This document shows, one piece after another, positions 1 to 8,754 of a DNA stretch of 24,328 nucleotides. Both the position numbers and the translations under genes were made by a program. Source of the stretch: Prorocentrum cordatum (lineage: Eukaryota > Sar > Dinophyceae > Prorocentrales > Prorocentraceae); contig CAUYUJ010011188.1 in NCBI GenBank assembly GCA_963575745.1, positions 1 to 24,328 of the forward strand, written 5' to 3'. The notes beneath the pieces are model-generated. The model was given only the letters and a program-made list of their open reading frames with translations, was not told the DNA's origin and did not search any database. Each line of letters opens with the position of its first letter. Position 1 is the first letter of the stretch.

Positions 1-33
1 CTCTCCTCCTCCTCCTCCTCCTCCTCCTCCTCC
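1..33 (+). repeat. TCC trinucleotide microsatellite (cut by window start)
   Basis: Nearly perfect TCC repeats from the first base, continuing an array that starts outside the window. It is the first of about nine TCC tracts that all have pyrimidines on the plus strand. Confidence 0.95.
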
Positions 34-840
34 GCCCCCGGTCGCGAAAGACCGCCGCGCTGCGCGCGTCGGAGCCCCGGGCACGCGCCCTCGACTGCAG
101 GCCGAGCCCGCTCTCTGCACGCGGCAGCGCTGCCCCAATTGGCCCCGCGGCGAGGCGGCAGGACGAGGTTGGCACCACTGGCGCCCCAGCAGCTCTCCTG
201 GTTGCCAGGCCTTCGCCCTGGAATCCGCAGCGCCGCGCTCTGCGCTCCGCCTCCCCTCCTTCCTCCTCCCCCTCCGCCCCCTGCTCAGCGCATGTCCTAG
301 CGATCTCCTCCCCCTCCTCCCCCTCCTTCCTCCTCCCCCTCCTTCCTCCTCCCCCACAGGCGGCGCCCCGCGCACGTCGAGCACGAGTTCGCGGTCGAGT
401 CGAGCCCGCGCGCCGAAGCAGAACGCTCAGCGGACTGCGCCGCCGCGTCCGCGCCGGCCCGCTGAGCCGCCCAGGCCGCGCTGCCGAAGTCTGGCCGCAG
501 GGCGGCGCCGCTGGCCCAGCGCACCGCCGCGGCGCTGCCGTCGCAGACGGCCCCGCAGCGCGAGCGCGCGACGCGGCGACGCCAAGTGCTACTGTTTGTC
601 GCCGTGTCCAGGCGGCCAGGGTCGCAGATGCCAGTGGCGTCGACGTCGCAGAAGCTGCGCCCGGCCACGTTCCGCGCCCCCCCATTGCATCTGGACGGTC
701 TTGGTCGCTGACGCCATCTTCTTGACGCCCGCATCCTGCGGAGCGGTCGCGGCGCCAGCGGATCGATCGTGCCCGGGCGTCCTGGCGGGACCCTGCGCGC
801 ACGAGGGCAGGGATGCAAGACCCGCCCCGTGGCGGCACCA
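34..840. other. GC-rich region, no recognised gene
   Basis: Very GC-rich DNA. Open frames exist on both strands, for example a minus-strand frame over 297-941 with Ala/Arg-rich, CpG-driven composition, but none shows a domain I recognise and overlapping frames are equally open. A pyrimidine tract of CTCC and TTCC blocks (303-356) ends in CAG at 357-359 followed by GCGGCG, which resembles a 3' splice acceptor on the plus strand. An exon could start there, but there is no supporting protein similarity. Confidence 0.4.
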
Positions 841-1345
841 CCCCACCCCACGCGAGCTCTGTTCTTGGGACCCCCCACACGACGATTTCCACACCAAAAC
901 CGACCCACGCCCGCCACCGCGCCCCCACCAGGTATCCCCACCCCACGCGAGCTCTGCTCTTAGGACCCCCCACGCGACAATTTCCTGGCCAACACCGACC
1001 AACACCCCCCACTGCGCCCCCACCACGCCCTGGCATCCCCACCCCGCGCGACCTCTGTTCTTGGGACCCCCCACACGACAATGCCCCAGCCAACAACGAC
1101 CCACGACCCCCACCGCGCCCCCACCACGCTCCGGCATCCCCATCCCGCGCGAGCTCTGTTCTTGGGAACCCCCCAGAACAATTTCCCGGCCAAGACCGAC
1201 CAACGCCCCCCACCGCGCCCCCACCACGCCCTGGCATCTTCACCTCATACGAGTTTTGTTCTTGGGACCCCCCACACACGACAATTTCCCCGCAAAAACC
1301 GACCAACGCCCCCCACCGCGCCCCCACCACGCCCCGGAATCCCCA
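841..1345 (+). repeat. ~100-bp tandem repeat, five units
   Basis: Five diverged units are anchored on CGCGAGCTCT or a close variant at 851, 946, 1047, 1148 and 1247, giving spacings of 95, 101, 101 and 99 bp. Each unit also holds TTCTTGGGACCCCCCACA, then an ACAATTTCC-like core, then CCCCCCACCGCGCCCCCACCA. Because the spacing is not a multiple of three, the long open frames across it shift frame from unit to unit and are unlikely to be coding. The end units are the most diverged. Confidence 0.9.
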
Positions 1346-1487
1346 CCCCTCCGCGCAGACCGTCGCTGGTTGCGTGCCTACGTGGGACTGGGGTGGGAAC
1401 CGTCGGGGACCGGGGCGCGGCCGTGCGTGCCTGCGTGCAGAGCGGCGGGACGAACGCCGCGTATCATCTCATCCCTCTGATCCCTCC

Positions 1488-1827
1488 TCGTCCACATACC
1501 TGCTTCCCTATCCCTCCCCCTCGTCATCCTCCTGCTCCTCCTCCTGCACCTCCTCCTCCCTCTCCTACTTATCCCTCTCCTCCTCCTCCTCCTGCTCCTC
1601 TCCTCCTCCTCCTCCCCTCCTCCTCCTCCTCCTCCTCCTCCTCCTCCTCCTCTCCTCCTCCTCCTCCTCCTCCTCCTCCTCCTCCTCCTCCTCCTCCTCC
1701 GCCTCCTCCTCCTCCTCCTCCTCCTCTCTCCTCCTCCTCCTCCTCCTCCTCCTCCTCCTCCTCCTCCTCCTCCTCCTCCTCCTCCTCCTCCTCCTCCTCC
1801 TCCTCCTCCTCCTCCTCCTCCTGCCCC
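1488..1827 (+). repeat. TCC microsatellite, ~340 bp
   Basis: Impure at the left (TGC, ACC and TAC interruptions) and almost pure TCC from about 1618 to 1822. It ends in TGCCCCCAG at 1822-1830 followed by GCGTCGCC, which looks like a long polypyrimidine tract with a 3' splice acceptor on the plus strand. The frames across it encode only poly-Ser/Pro/Leu or, on the other strand, poly-Gly/Arg/Glu. Confidence 0.95.
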
Positions 1828-1830
1828 CAG

Positions 1831-2490
1831 GCGTCGCCACTGGGGGTTATCTTGGTCCGTCTCAGGGCCGTTTGGGAACCTCAGGGCCGCTTCGAGGGCC
1901 GTCTTTGGGCCCTCGGGGGCTCCATTGGGGCGCCTGAGACATTCCCGGGAGCTTTTGGGACGTCTGAGAACACGGAGTGAGCCTCGCCGTGAATGAGTCG
2001 GACGATCGAGCTCCGCACAGAGCTTGTCCACAGACCGAACCACGGAAATGACGGAGGAAACGGTCGGAGGACACTTGGCAACCTCCAAAAAACTCTTCGG
2101 AAACCAGCGTTGACCTCTCATGAAGTCTCCCACTGCACCTCCGCAGGGTGCCGCCAAGCTTCCCCCAGCGGCACCATCCTCGTTTTACTTGCGTTGGCTT
2201 TCGCCGAAGGGGTGACACCTCATATTGGATCCTTAGACACCTCAATGGCGCACGGCGGATCGGACCAAAACTGGCATCCAACAGTCAGATCGGCCAGGAG
2301 TCATCGCTCCTAAGTTGGCGAGGCCTCTCAGGGGCCACTGGCAAATGCCCATGGAATTCCTGGCCAAGCTTGGAGATGGCATATCACTGACCCCTCCCGC
2401 AAATTTGACACGACGCTCCATGACTTCCGAACTCGCTGGCCTGGAAGGCGATGTGATCTTATGTTTCGGGCGCAAAAACAAGGCAAGCTG
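1831..2490. other. Mixed-sequence region, no recognised gene
   Basis: Non-repetitive by eye except for loose GGGCCGT/CTCAGGGCC motifs at 1860-1945. A plus-strand frame at 2315-2572 (85 residues) begins MARPLRGHWQMPMEFLAKLG and includes a Ser run encoded by the CAG tract read as AGC. Its first ~55 residues look more protein-like than most frames in the window. I cannot assign a family, and it could equally be chance. Confidence 0.3.
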
Positions 2491-2511
2491 CAGCAGCAGC
2501 AGCAGCAGCAG
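2491..2511 (+). repeat. (CAG)7 trinucleotide repeat
   Basis: Seven perfect CAG units, followed by TAG. Confidence 0.9.
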
Positions 2512-2680
2512 TAGTCTGGCTGATGGGACAACGTCGGGCCTCCCCTCCGACGATGCCCCACACGGTATCTAAGGCAAGGACAACCCGCACACCCCTCTGG
2601 GTGACTAGCGTATGCAACCACTTCCTCTCGAGATCCGCCGACCCTGTCGGCGTGTGGAAGAGGCTGTTCCGTTTGACTCG

Positions 2681-2733
2681 TCCTCGTCGTCGTCGTGGTC
2701 GTTGTTGTCGTCGTCGCTGTCGCCGTCGCCGGT
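2681..2733 (+). repeat. CGT-rich trinucleotide tract
   Basis: Imperfect TCG/CGT triplets with interruptions. No gene is recognised around it; 2512-2870 otherwise holds no feature I can support. Confidence 0.75.
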
Positions 2734-2875
2734 CCCCTCCCTTTCCCTGAGCCTGGCGCCGCTGCCTCCACTATTTCACCGGGCCCTCCTCCTCGAGCGC
2801 GCCAGCCACAGCGAAATTGAGCAGCGCTGTAGTTGAGTCGAAGGGAAGCCCCTTCCCTTTGATCCCTTCCCCGCC

Positions 2876-2998
2876 CGGGGGGAGGGTCCCAGGAGGAGTC
2901 CCGGGGAGGGTCCCGGGGATGGGTCCCGTGGGGGTCCCGGGGGGGGGTCCCGGGGGGGGTCCTGGGGCAGGTCACGGGGGGGGTCCCGGGTCAGATAC
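2876..2998 (+). repeat. GGGGTCCC minisatellite
   Basis: About ten degenerate units of GGGTCCCGGGG type, with spacing drifting around 10-15 bp. The unit is nearly self-complementary (GGGTCCC, CCCGGG), so single strands could fold locally. Confidence 0.85.
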
Positions 2999-3009
2999 GA
3001 CTCCCCTCC

Positions 3010-3608
3010 AGGCGGTTCGGGAGCCCAGACAATCCCCAAGACGTAGCAAAAGTGTCCCGAGAGGCCCCCAAGAATGTCCTCGAGGGACCCGAATCGTTGA
3101 AGTATCGGTCCAAGTCGCGATAGCCTCCAGACAGCTTCGGAAGTTCCCACTCCAGGGGCACTCCCAAGAGGGCCCCAAGGAGCAAAAATCATCGATTTCC
3201 CCTAAGTTGGGAAAAGATTTCGGCATTCTCGCCTTGTCAGCTTCCCGACGCTCCAAGACAGGCCAAGAAGCCCCCAAGACCGCCCCAATATCGCCCAAGA
3301 GGCCTCCAAGAGAGCCCCAAAACGACTCAAGAGGGCCCCAAGACCGACCAAGAGGCCTCCAAGACAGCCGAAGAGGACCCTAAAACAGGCCAAGGAGGAG
3401 CCCAGACGGGGGACCCGAACGGACATTTCGAGCCCTCGGCCTGAGAAGCTCTCAGGAGGCCGCCAGAGGCCCCTAAGAAGCCCCGCAAGAAGCCCCATGA
3501 AGCCCCCAAGAGACCCCCAGACCCCAAGAGGCCCCCACGAGGCTTCCAAGCGGCCCCCCAGAGCTTCCCAAGAGGCCCCCCAACTACCCCGAAGAGGCCC
3601 CCGAGAGC
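3010..3608 (+). repeat. Degenerate CCAAGAGGCCCC repeat region, copy 1
   Basis: Many loose copies of CCAAGA and GAGGCCCC at 9-12 bp steps, densest at 3260-3380 and 3460-3605. They are interrupted at about 3400-3450 by a segment containing GGGACCCGAACGG. The same family, with a similar interruption, recurs at 12880-13160. Both strands show long open frames rich in Pro/Arg or Leu/Gly that simply reflect the repeat. Confidence 0.75.
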
Positions 3609-3619
3609 GCTCGTCGTCG

Positions 3620-3682
3620 TCGTCGCCATTCAGGGTCGGCGGCACTGGCCGTAAGGCCTTCGCAATCTCCTCGGCAGAGGCG
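3620..3682 (+). repeat. Dispersed repeat, GGGTCGGCGGCACT copy 1
   Basis: GGGTCGGCGGCACTGGCCG, then AAGGCCTTCGCAATCT, follows a short TCG-repeat run. A second copy sits at about 4557-4606 after CTCGTCGTTTCC. In one plus frame the two translate as RVGGTGRKAF and RVGGTSRKAF. It may be a fragment of a mobile element or a repeated exon; nothing else identifies it. Confidence 0.6.
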
Positions 3683-3770
3683 GGCAACTCGCCTCATGTA
3701 ATGCCCAGCTACCATCGCCCGTTCGACAGGTGGCCCCGATGGACAGATCTGCCACTGGCAACGAGGAGGG

Positions 3771-4121
3771 TTGCACTCACCCCGAGCGTTCATCCGACAA
3801 GTGACACAAATTGTCAAATGGGTCATCGGCGACAGCACTGACAGGACATCTCTGAGCCCAGAAGAGGAAGATCTTGGGCGAAATTGGTTAAACCACCTCA
3901 ATGGGCATCCCCGAAACACTCCCGACGATCTCCCAAGCGAAAAGTTTGACAGGGAAGGGAGGACCTGTGACCCACGGAGGCGCGGGAAAGCACTATCGGA
4001 GAGGACGGGGAAGGGGCATCAGAGGAGAGGAGGCATTAGGCATCGAGGGGGGAAAAGTGCAAGAGCACATGAAAACGGGCAGAACAGTACGATCCACATC
4101 TTCGATAAGGATGGGGCATAA
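3771..4121 (+). other. Open reading frame of unknown function
   Basis: A 116-residue plus-strand frame beginning MHSPRAFIRQVTQIVKWVIG and rich in charged residues toward its end. It lies in sequence that is not obviously repetitive. An overlapping frame (from 3901) runs into the TCC tract, and the minus strand is also open over part of it. No domain, signal peptide or membrane segment is recognised. It could be an exon or a chance frame in GC-rich DNA. Confidence 0.2.
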
Positions 4122-4235
4122 GGATACAAGCACCAGAACGCGCAAAGATGCATTGGCACCCAAGGGCAGAGGAAGCAAAGAGCACGCAAAGGATGCCGAT
4201 AATCGAGGAAGGCGAAGGTGCCTTGTTTCAAAGGC

Positions 4236-4500
4236 TCCTCCTCTGCCTCCTCCTCCTCCTCCTCCTCCTCCTCCTCCTCCTCCTCCTCCTCCTCCTCCTC
4301 CTCCTCTTCCTCCTCCTCCTCCTCCGCCTCCGCCTCCGCCTCCGCCTCCGCCTCCGCCTCCTCCCCCTCCTGCTCCTCCTCCTCCTCCTCCTCCTCCTCC
4401 CTCCGTCCTCCTCCTCCTCCTCCTCCTCCATGCTCCTCCCTCCTCCTCCTCCTCCTCATTCTCCCCCGCCTCCTCCCTCACCTGCCTCCTCCTCCTCCTC
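4236..4500 (+). repeat. TCC/GCC microsatellite
   Basis: TCC repeats with an inner block of alternating GCC-TCC at about 4322-4360. It is the same strand polarity as the other TCC tracts. The GCCTCC sub-block is also found inside the tract at 17071-17270. Confidence 0.95.
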
Positions 4501-4556
4501 TCCTCCCCGCTCCTCCCCTCCGCTTTCCTTCCCCCCCTCTCGTTTCATCTCGTCGT

Positions 4557-4606
4557 TTCCGGGTCGGCGGCACTAGCCGCAAGGCGTTTGGCAATCTGCC
4601 CCAGGG
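4557..4606 (+). repeat. Dispersed repeat, GGGTCGGCGGCACT copy 2
   Basis: GGGTCGGCGGCACTAGCCG, then AAGGCGTTTGGCAATCT, matches copy 1 at 3632-3675 closely. Both copies lie directly after a pyrimidine-rich TCG/TCC stretch. Confidence 0.6.
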
Positions 4607-4664
4607 GCCCTCCCAGACGCCCCCCCCCCCCCCCGACCAGCCAGCCCTTGCAGGCCGCACCCGA

Positions 4665-5035
4665 GCCGTACGTGTTGTTTGTACGTGTGTGTGTGTGTGT
4701 CTACGTGTTTTTGTACGTTTTGTGTTTGCACGTGTTGTTTGTTTTGACGTCTTGTTGTTACGCTTTGTTTGTACGTATTGTTTGTGCGTGTTGGTTTACG
4801 TGTTTGTGTTACGTGCTCTTGAATTACATATTCGATTTTACGTGTTGTGTTGAACGTTGTGTGTTTTACGTGACTTGTGTGGTGTTGTTTCGTGTTGTTT
4901 TACGGATTGGTTGTACGTGTTGTGTGTACGTTTTGTTTTTTTGCGTGTTGGGTTTACGTATTGGTTCCACGTGTTGTTGTTACGCGTTGTTTTTGCGCAA
5001 AGTTTTTACGTGTTGTTTTTACGTCCGTGGTTGCC
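4665..5035 (+). repeat. TACGTGTTGTT-rich degenerate repeat, copy 1
   Basis: More than twenty TACGTnTT or ACGTGTTGTT motifs at irregular 10-20 bp steps, with almost all bases T, G, A or C in a strongly T/G-biased plus strand. It includes a short GT run at 4685-4701. Open frames here give Val/Leu/Cys/Phe-rich peptides and are not considered genes. Confidence 0.8.
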
Positions 5036-5082
5036 CATGGTTGCCCCGACGGTTGTCCCGATGGTTGCCCCGGTGGTTGTCG
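5027..5082 (+). repeat. 12-bp repeat, GGTTGCCC/GGTTGTCC
   Basis: About four 12-bp steps of GGTTGYCCCGAY type, directly abutting the TACGT tract. Confidence 0.75.
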
Positions 5083-5094
5083 TGAAGGTCCGAA

Positions 5095-5250
5095 ACAGCC
5101 TTCAACCAACCAACAAAGCAGCCAAAAGCACGGGGTCTGGCCTGAGAGGATATATGGCATTGGCCTTCAACCGGCCAAACGCGAATACTGGCAGTGGCCT
5201 TCAACCAGCCAACCAACCAACCAGCCAACCAACCAACCAGCCAAAAGCAC
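5095..5250 (+). repeat. CCAA repeats within a longer CCTTCAACC unit
   Basis: CCTTCAACCAACC or a variant starts three blocks, at about 5098, 5163 and 5199. AGCCAAAAGCACGRGGTCTGG occurs twice, separated by CCAA/AACC tetranucleotides. A short relative occurs at 5593-5632. Confidence 0.75.
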
Positions 5251-5303
5251 GAGGTCTGGCGGTTTAAAGGCCGAAGGCTTGAGATGATATAGGAGAACAA
5301 CGA

Positions 5304-5405
5304 GAAACGACCCCGAGCAACAGGAAACGATCCCAAGCACCGGGAAACGACCCCAAGCAACAGGAAAGGATCCCAAAAGCATCGGAAAACGATCATCCCA
5401 AGCAG
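5304..5405 (+). repeat. 20-bp tandem repeat, five units
   Basis: GAAACGAyCCCAAGCA-type units start at 5304, 5324, 5344, 5364 and 5385, i.e. spacings of 20, 20, 20 and 21 bp. Confidence 0.9.
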
Positions 5406-5494
5406 CAAGATCTGTATATACATATTTAAATATGAACGTATGTGTGTGCGTGAGTGTGTGCGAGGGCCCCGAATACACCCAAAGAGTGCCTTAA

Positions 5495-5600
5495 GCCGAG
5501 GTGGCGTCCCAAGACGCCCCAATAACGCCTTAGAGATGGCGCCCGGAGGCGCCCCCAGAACGCCCTAAGTCGATACGGCGCCCCAAGACGCCCCAGCCTT
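5495..5600 (+). repeat. 35-39-bp repeat, GGCGCCCCAAGACGCC
   Basis: Three units are anchored on GGCGYCC at 5503, 5538 and 5577. Each combines a GGCGCCC-like block with ACGCCYTA and a short variable part. Confidence 0.7.
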
Positions 5601-5632
5601 CAACCAAGCAACCAACCAACCAACCGACCAAC
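5593..5632 (+). repeat. CCAA tetranucleotide tract
   Basis: CCTTCAACCAAGCAACC followed by CCAA repeats, related to the block at 5095-5250. Confidence 0.75.
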
Positions 5633-5714
5633 TCGCGGTGTCTTGCGGATTTTGGCGGAAAGAAGTCAAGCATGTCAGTCGCGCAAAGCGCCCCAGTACA
5701 GCCCTAAACTGACG

Positions 5715-5850
5715 TTTTGGTTTTGCGTGTTGTTGTTACGTGTTGTTTTCCGCGCGTTTACGTATTGTGGTTTACCTATTGTTGTTACGTGCTGTTTGTT
5801 TTTTCTCACGCTTACGTATTGGTTTACATCGTGTTTAAAAGTTTTTATTT
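5715..5850 (+). repeat. TACGTGTTGTT-rich degenerate repeat, copy 2
   Basis: At least six TTACGTRTTG motifs in a T/G-rich tract, the same family as 4665-5035. The two copies lie about 700 bp apart with CCAA arrays in between. Confidence 0.75.
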
Positions 5851-5869
5851 TCTCACGGTTAAGAATCAC

Positions 5870-6187
5870 CGTTCCTCCAGACCTCTTCTCCAGGGGGGGC
5901 AGGAGTCGTCCCCGGTCTCCGGGGTCCCCAGCCCCCGCCCCCCAAAACAACAACATCATCAACAACAACAATCATTCTAAGACTGGTCGCTCTTTCTTGC
6001 CCGTGTGTCATTCAAAACGAGTTCCCCATACCCTCGATACCCGCCATTTTTGTCTTCGATCACACCCCGTTTGGGGGAATACGTTCTCTTTGCGGGGGGC
6101 GGCGGGCTTAGACAAGCGAGCAAACCTGAAATGACGGACAATCCTTGGTGGGCGTACATGTGCCCGCCGTTGGAATTGGCGTGGGCC
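5870..6187. other. Mixed region, no recognised gene
   Basis: Contains a short AAC tract (5944-5972) and about 190 bp that look non-repetitive. A plus frame from 6005 includes TPRLGEYVLFAGGGGLRQAS and then TDNPWWAYMCPPLELAWAL, which reads like protein but matches no family I know. Overlapping minus frames are open as well. It is a candidate exon at low confidence. Confidence 0.25.
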
Positions 6188-6317
6188 CTGCAAAAAGAGG
6201 AGGGGGAGAACGAGGGAGAGTGGGAGGAAGGGAGGGGGAGGGACGAAGGAAGAGGGAAAACGCCAGGAGAGAAGTAGCGAAGAGGGGGGCGGTTGATTGG
6301 AGGCAGAGGGAGAGAAA

Positions 6318-6353
<36 letters not shown>

Positions 6354-6528
6354 AAGAAAAAAAAAAAAAGAAAGAGGGAGGAGGCAGGAGAGGGGAGGGA
6401 GAAGGGAGGAGGGAGAGGAGGGAGAGGGGATAGGGCAGAGAGGCATGAGGATGGGGAAGAGAGGAGGGAGAGAGAAGGGAGGAGAGGAGGGAGGAGGGAG
6501 GAGGGAGAGGGAGGAGCAGGAAGGTAAG
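6188..6528 (+). repeat. Purine-rich GGGAGGA/GAGA tract
   Basis: About 340 bp of almost pure purine on the plus strand: GGGAGG blocks, a GA run at 6318-6350 and an A run near 6357-6369. Its polarity is opposite to that of the TCC tracts to the left and right. Confidence 0.9.
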
Positions 6529-6539
6529 AGCGTGAACGT

Positions 6540-7045
6540 TCGAGGAAGTCCTAGGCGAAAGCGCCGTTCCTGAAGGAAGTCTCGGGCGGGAGCCCACGAC
6601 GGGCGGGCGATCCCCTGACGGGCGGGTTGGGTGGGTGGGACATTCAAGCGGAATGCCTCAGTATGGCGAGAGCGCGATTCTTTGTGACGGCGTCCTTGGC
6701 GCAGCGTGTTTCCTGAGCGTCGAAAACGCGATTTCTGAATACATCGCATGGAAGTCACAAGCGAAAGCGCAATTCCTGAATAAAATGTGAAGGGCTCTCT
6801 GGCGGGAGCGGGGGTCTTGATCATGAAGGAGTCTTGACTCAATTGCGAAAAGTCTCAAGCGGGAGCGCCGTTCCTGAGTGAATTGTAAGGAAGTCTCAGA
6901 TGGGAGCGGGGGTCCTGACTAAATTGCGAGGAAGTCACAGGCGGGAGCACCGATCCTGAGTAAATTGTGAGGAAGTCTAAAGTGGGAGCAGGGGTTCTGA
7001 GTGAATTTGGAAGAAATCTCAAGCGGGAGCCGTTGTTGTTGCAAT
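6540..7045 (+). repeat. 41-bp satellite, about ten units
   Basis: Units read GGGAGCGCCGTTCCTGAGTG, then AATTGTRAGGAAGTCTCAAG. Anchors at 6722, 6763, 6804, 6861, 6902, 6943, 6984 and 7025 give spacings of 41, 41, 57, 41, 41, 41 and 41 bp, so the last five units are in strict register. Earlier units (6557-6670) are shortened or carry insertions. The array ends at 7025-7031 in GGGAGCC, followed directly by GTTGTTGTT. A solitary unit with the same ending occurs at 9225-9254. Confidence 0.92.
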
Positions 7046-7215
7046 CCGGGGGGCAGGGGCACAGTTTGAACAGGAAGACTGTCCCTGTCAAAAAACAGGG
7101 TGCTAGCGTCGAGGGGCACACTTTGATTGGGAAAAACAATATGCACCGGTGAGGGGGGATCAACAATAATTATTCTTCAGAAATAAGACTTCAACCACAA
7201 CAATAACAACGCCGG
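7032..7215. other. GTTGTTG...CAACAA-bounded segment after the 41-bp array
   Basis: Starts with GTTGTTGTTGCAATCC and includes an inverted match, GGATCAACAATAA, at 7158-7170. Inside are a direct duplication (AGGGGCACAGTTTGAA at 7055 and AGGGGCACACTTTGAT at 7112) and a small hairpin, CCCTGT/ACAGGG (7083-7100). CAACAATAATTATTCTT at 7161-7177 is shared with 10588-10604. It could be a degraded short mobile element. No gene is seen. Confidence 0.4.
7161..7190 (+). repeat. CAACAATAATTATTCTT dispersed motif, copy 1
   Basis: CAACAATAATTATTCTTCAG, then AAATAA, is followed by AAC-rich sequence. It matches 10588-10613 almost base for base. Confidence 0.65.
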
Positions 7216-7314
7216 GAATGAATAAAGAACCTGAGGAGTCCCTCAAGACTCCGGTGTTGAATCGGAGTGGTGACTTACGTGTGCGCGCTAGCGGGGCGAA
7301 GAATTATATACGCC

Positions 7315-7478
7315 CTTTACGACTCCTATAGAAACCCTTTGGGATCCAATAGGAACCTTCTAAGGATCCTACAGACACCCTACAATAAACCGACAGAAAC
7401 CCGATAGGATCCTTCAGAAACTCATGAGAAACCTTCAGGAACCCTATACGGATCCTTCAGAAACCCTACAAGGATCCT
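7315..7478 (+). repeat. Degenerate GGATCC-containing lead-in to the 32-bp satellite
   Basis: Short, irregular units of the kind GGATCCTTCAGAAACCCTA (about 20-25 bp) that share the GGATCC half of the 32-bp unit but lack CAGCTG. This may be the decayed edge of the array. The 7216-7314 segment before it has no recognised feature. Confidence 0.6.
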
Positions 7479-8332
7479 ACCAGCTGCAATGAGATCTTTA
7501 TAGGGATCCTACCAGCTGCAGGAAGATCCATGTAGGGATCCTACAAGCTGCAATAGGATCCATACAGGAATCCTACCAGCTGTCATAGGATCCCTACAGG
7601 GATCCTACCAGCTGCACTAGGACTAGGGATCCTCCCAGCTTCAATAGGATCCCCCAAGGGTCCTACCAGCTGCGATAGGATCTTTACAGGGATCCGACCA
7701 GCTGTCATAAGATCCCTATGGGGATTCTACCAGCTGCAAAAGGATCCCTATAGGGACCCTACCAGCTGTAACAGGCTCCCTAGAGGGATCGTACCAGCTG
7801 CAATGAGATCCCTACAAGGATCCTACCAGCTGCAATAGGATCCAAATGAGGATGCGACCAGCTGCAACAGGGCCCCATATAGGGATCCTACTGGCTGTAA
7901 TAGGGCCCCATATAGGGATCCTATCAGCTGTAATCGGAACCCTATAGGGACCCTAGACGCTGCAATGGGATCCCTAAAGAACTCCTTCCAGCTGCAATCG
8001 GATCCCTAGAAGGATCCTACCCGCTGTTCCTAGGATCCCTATAGGGATCCCAGCTGTGATGGGATCCCTTTGGGGATCCAACCAGCTGGAATAGGATCCC
8101 TGTGAAGATCCTACCAGCTGTAATAGTAGCCCTATGAGGATCCTACCAGCTGTCATAGGATCCCCTTAGGGATCCCACCAGCTGTAATAGGATCCCTATA
8201 GGGATCCGACCAGCTGTTATAGGATGCCTATACGGATCGTACCAGCTGTAAAAGTATCAATATAGGGATCGTGTCAGCTGCTATAGGACTCATACAAGGA
8301 CCCTTCCAGCTGCAATAAGATCCCTTTAGTGG
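7479..8332 (+). repeat. 32-bp palindromic satellite, main array (~26 units)
   Basis: CAGCTG or a one-base variant recurs at 7481, 7513, 7545, 7577, 7609, then 7636, 7667, 7699, 7731, 7763, 7795, 7827, 7859 and on to 8307. The spacing is 32 bp in most steps, with single exceptions of 27, 30, 31 and 33. The consensus is CAGCTG-YAATA-GGATCCCTATAGGGATCC-TAC. It therefore holds two perfect palindromes, of 6 and 18 bp, whose centres lie 17 and 15 bp apart, almost half a period. No spacers are present, so it is not CRISPR. No gene is seen in it. Confidence 0.96.
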
Positions 8333-8462
8333 GAAGCCTTCGTAGACTGCATACAGTAAGGTCTTGAAACGGGTGTCGTATGAGGTCTCATTGGAGGCCA
8401 GCAGGAAGTCTGGAACGAGGCCTGGCGGGAAGCCTGGGATGACGCCCAAAGACATGGACCCC
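8333..8462. other. Insert between the satellite clusters, no recognised gene
   Basis: GAAGCCTT/GGGAAGCC motifs tie this stretch to the 54-64-bp repeats at 8755-8932. Minus-strand frames are open but unassignable. Confidence 0.35.
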
Positions 8463-8612
8463 TCCTCGTCTCCACTTCCTTCTCCTCCCTCCTCCTCCTC
8501 CTCTTCCACTTCCTCCTCCTCTTCCTCCTCCTGCTCCTGCTCCTCCTCCTCCTCCTCCTCCTCCTCCTCCTCCTCCTCCTCCTCCTCTTCCTCCTCATCC
8601 TTATCCTTTCCT
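8463..8612 (+). repeat. TCC microsatellite
   Basis: TCC with CTT and TGC interruptions. It ends in TTATCCTTTCCTCAG (8601-8615) followed by GCGACGG, a close match to a eukaryotic 3' splice acceptor on the plus strand. An open plus frame runs from that CAG to 9031 (about 138 residues) but crosses the 54-64-bp repeats and the 32-bp satellite, so it is doubtful as an exon. Confidence 0.93.
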
Positions 8613-8754
8613 CAGGCGACGGGGTGACCGCGTTTTGTAGGAGGCCTGCGAGGAGGCCTTGTAGGAAGCCGAATAGGAATTGTAGAAGCCTGGGAAGCAG
8701 GGCGTCGCAATACAGCTTCACGGCTGCGCGCCGAGCTGCGGCCAAGCTGGGCCT

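Noticed and set aside
1488-1840. Long frames of poly-Ser, Pro, Leu, Gly, Arg or Glu across TCC tracts
   Set aside because: All six frames of a triplet repeat stay open, so length carries no coding signal.
7479-8332. CRISPR-like array with regular spacing
   Set aside because: The 32-bp units are contiguous, with no unique spacers, and the host appears to be a eukaryote.
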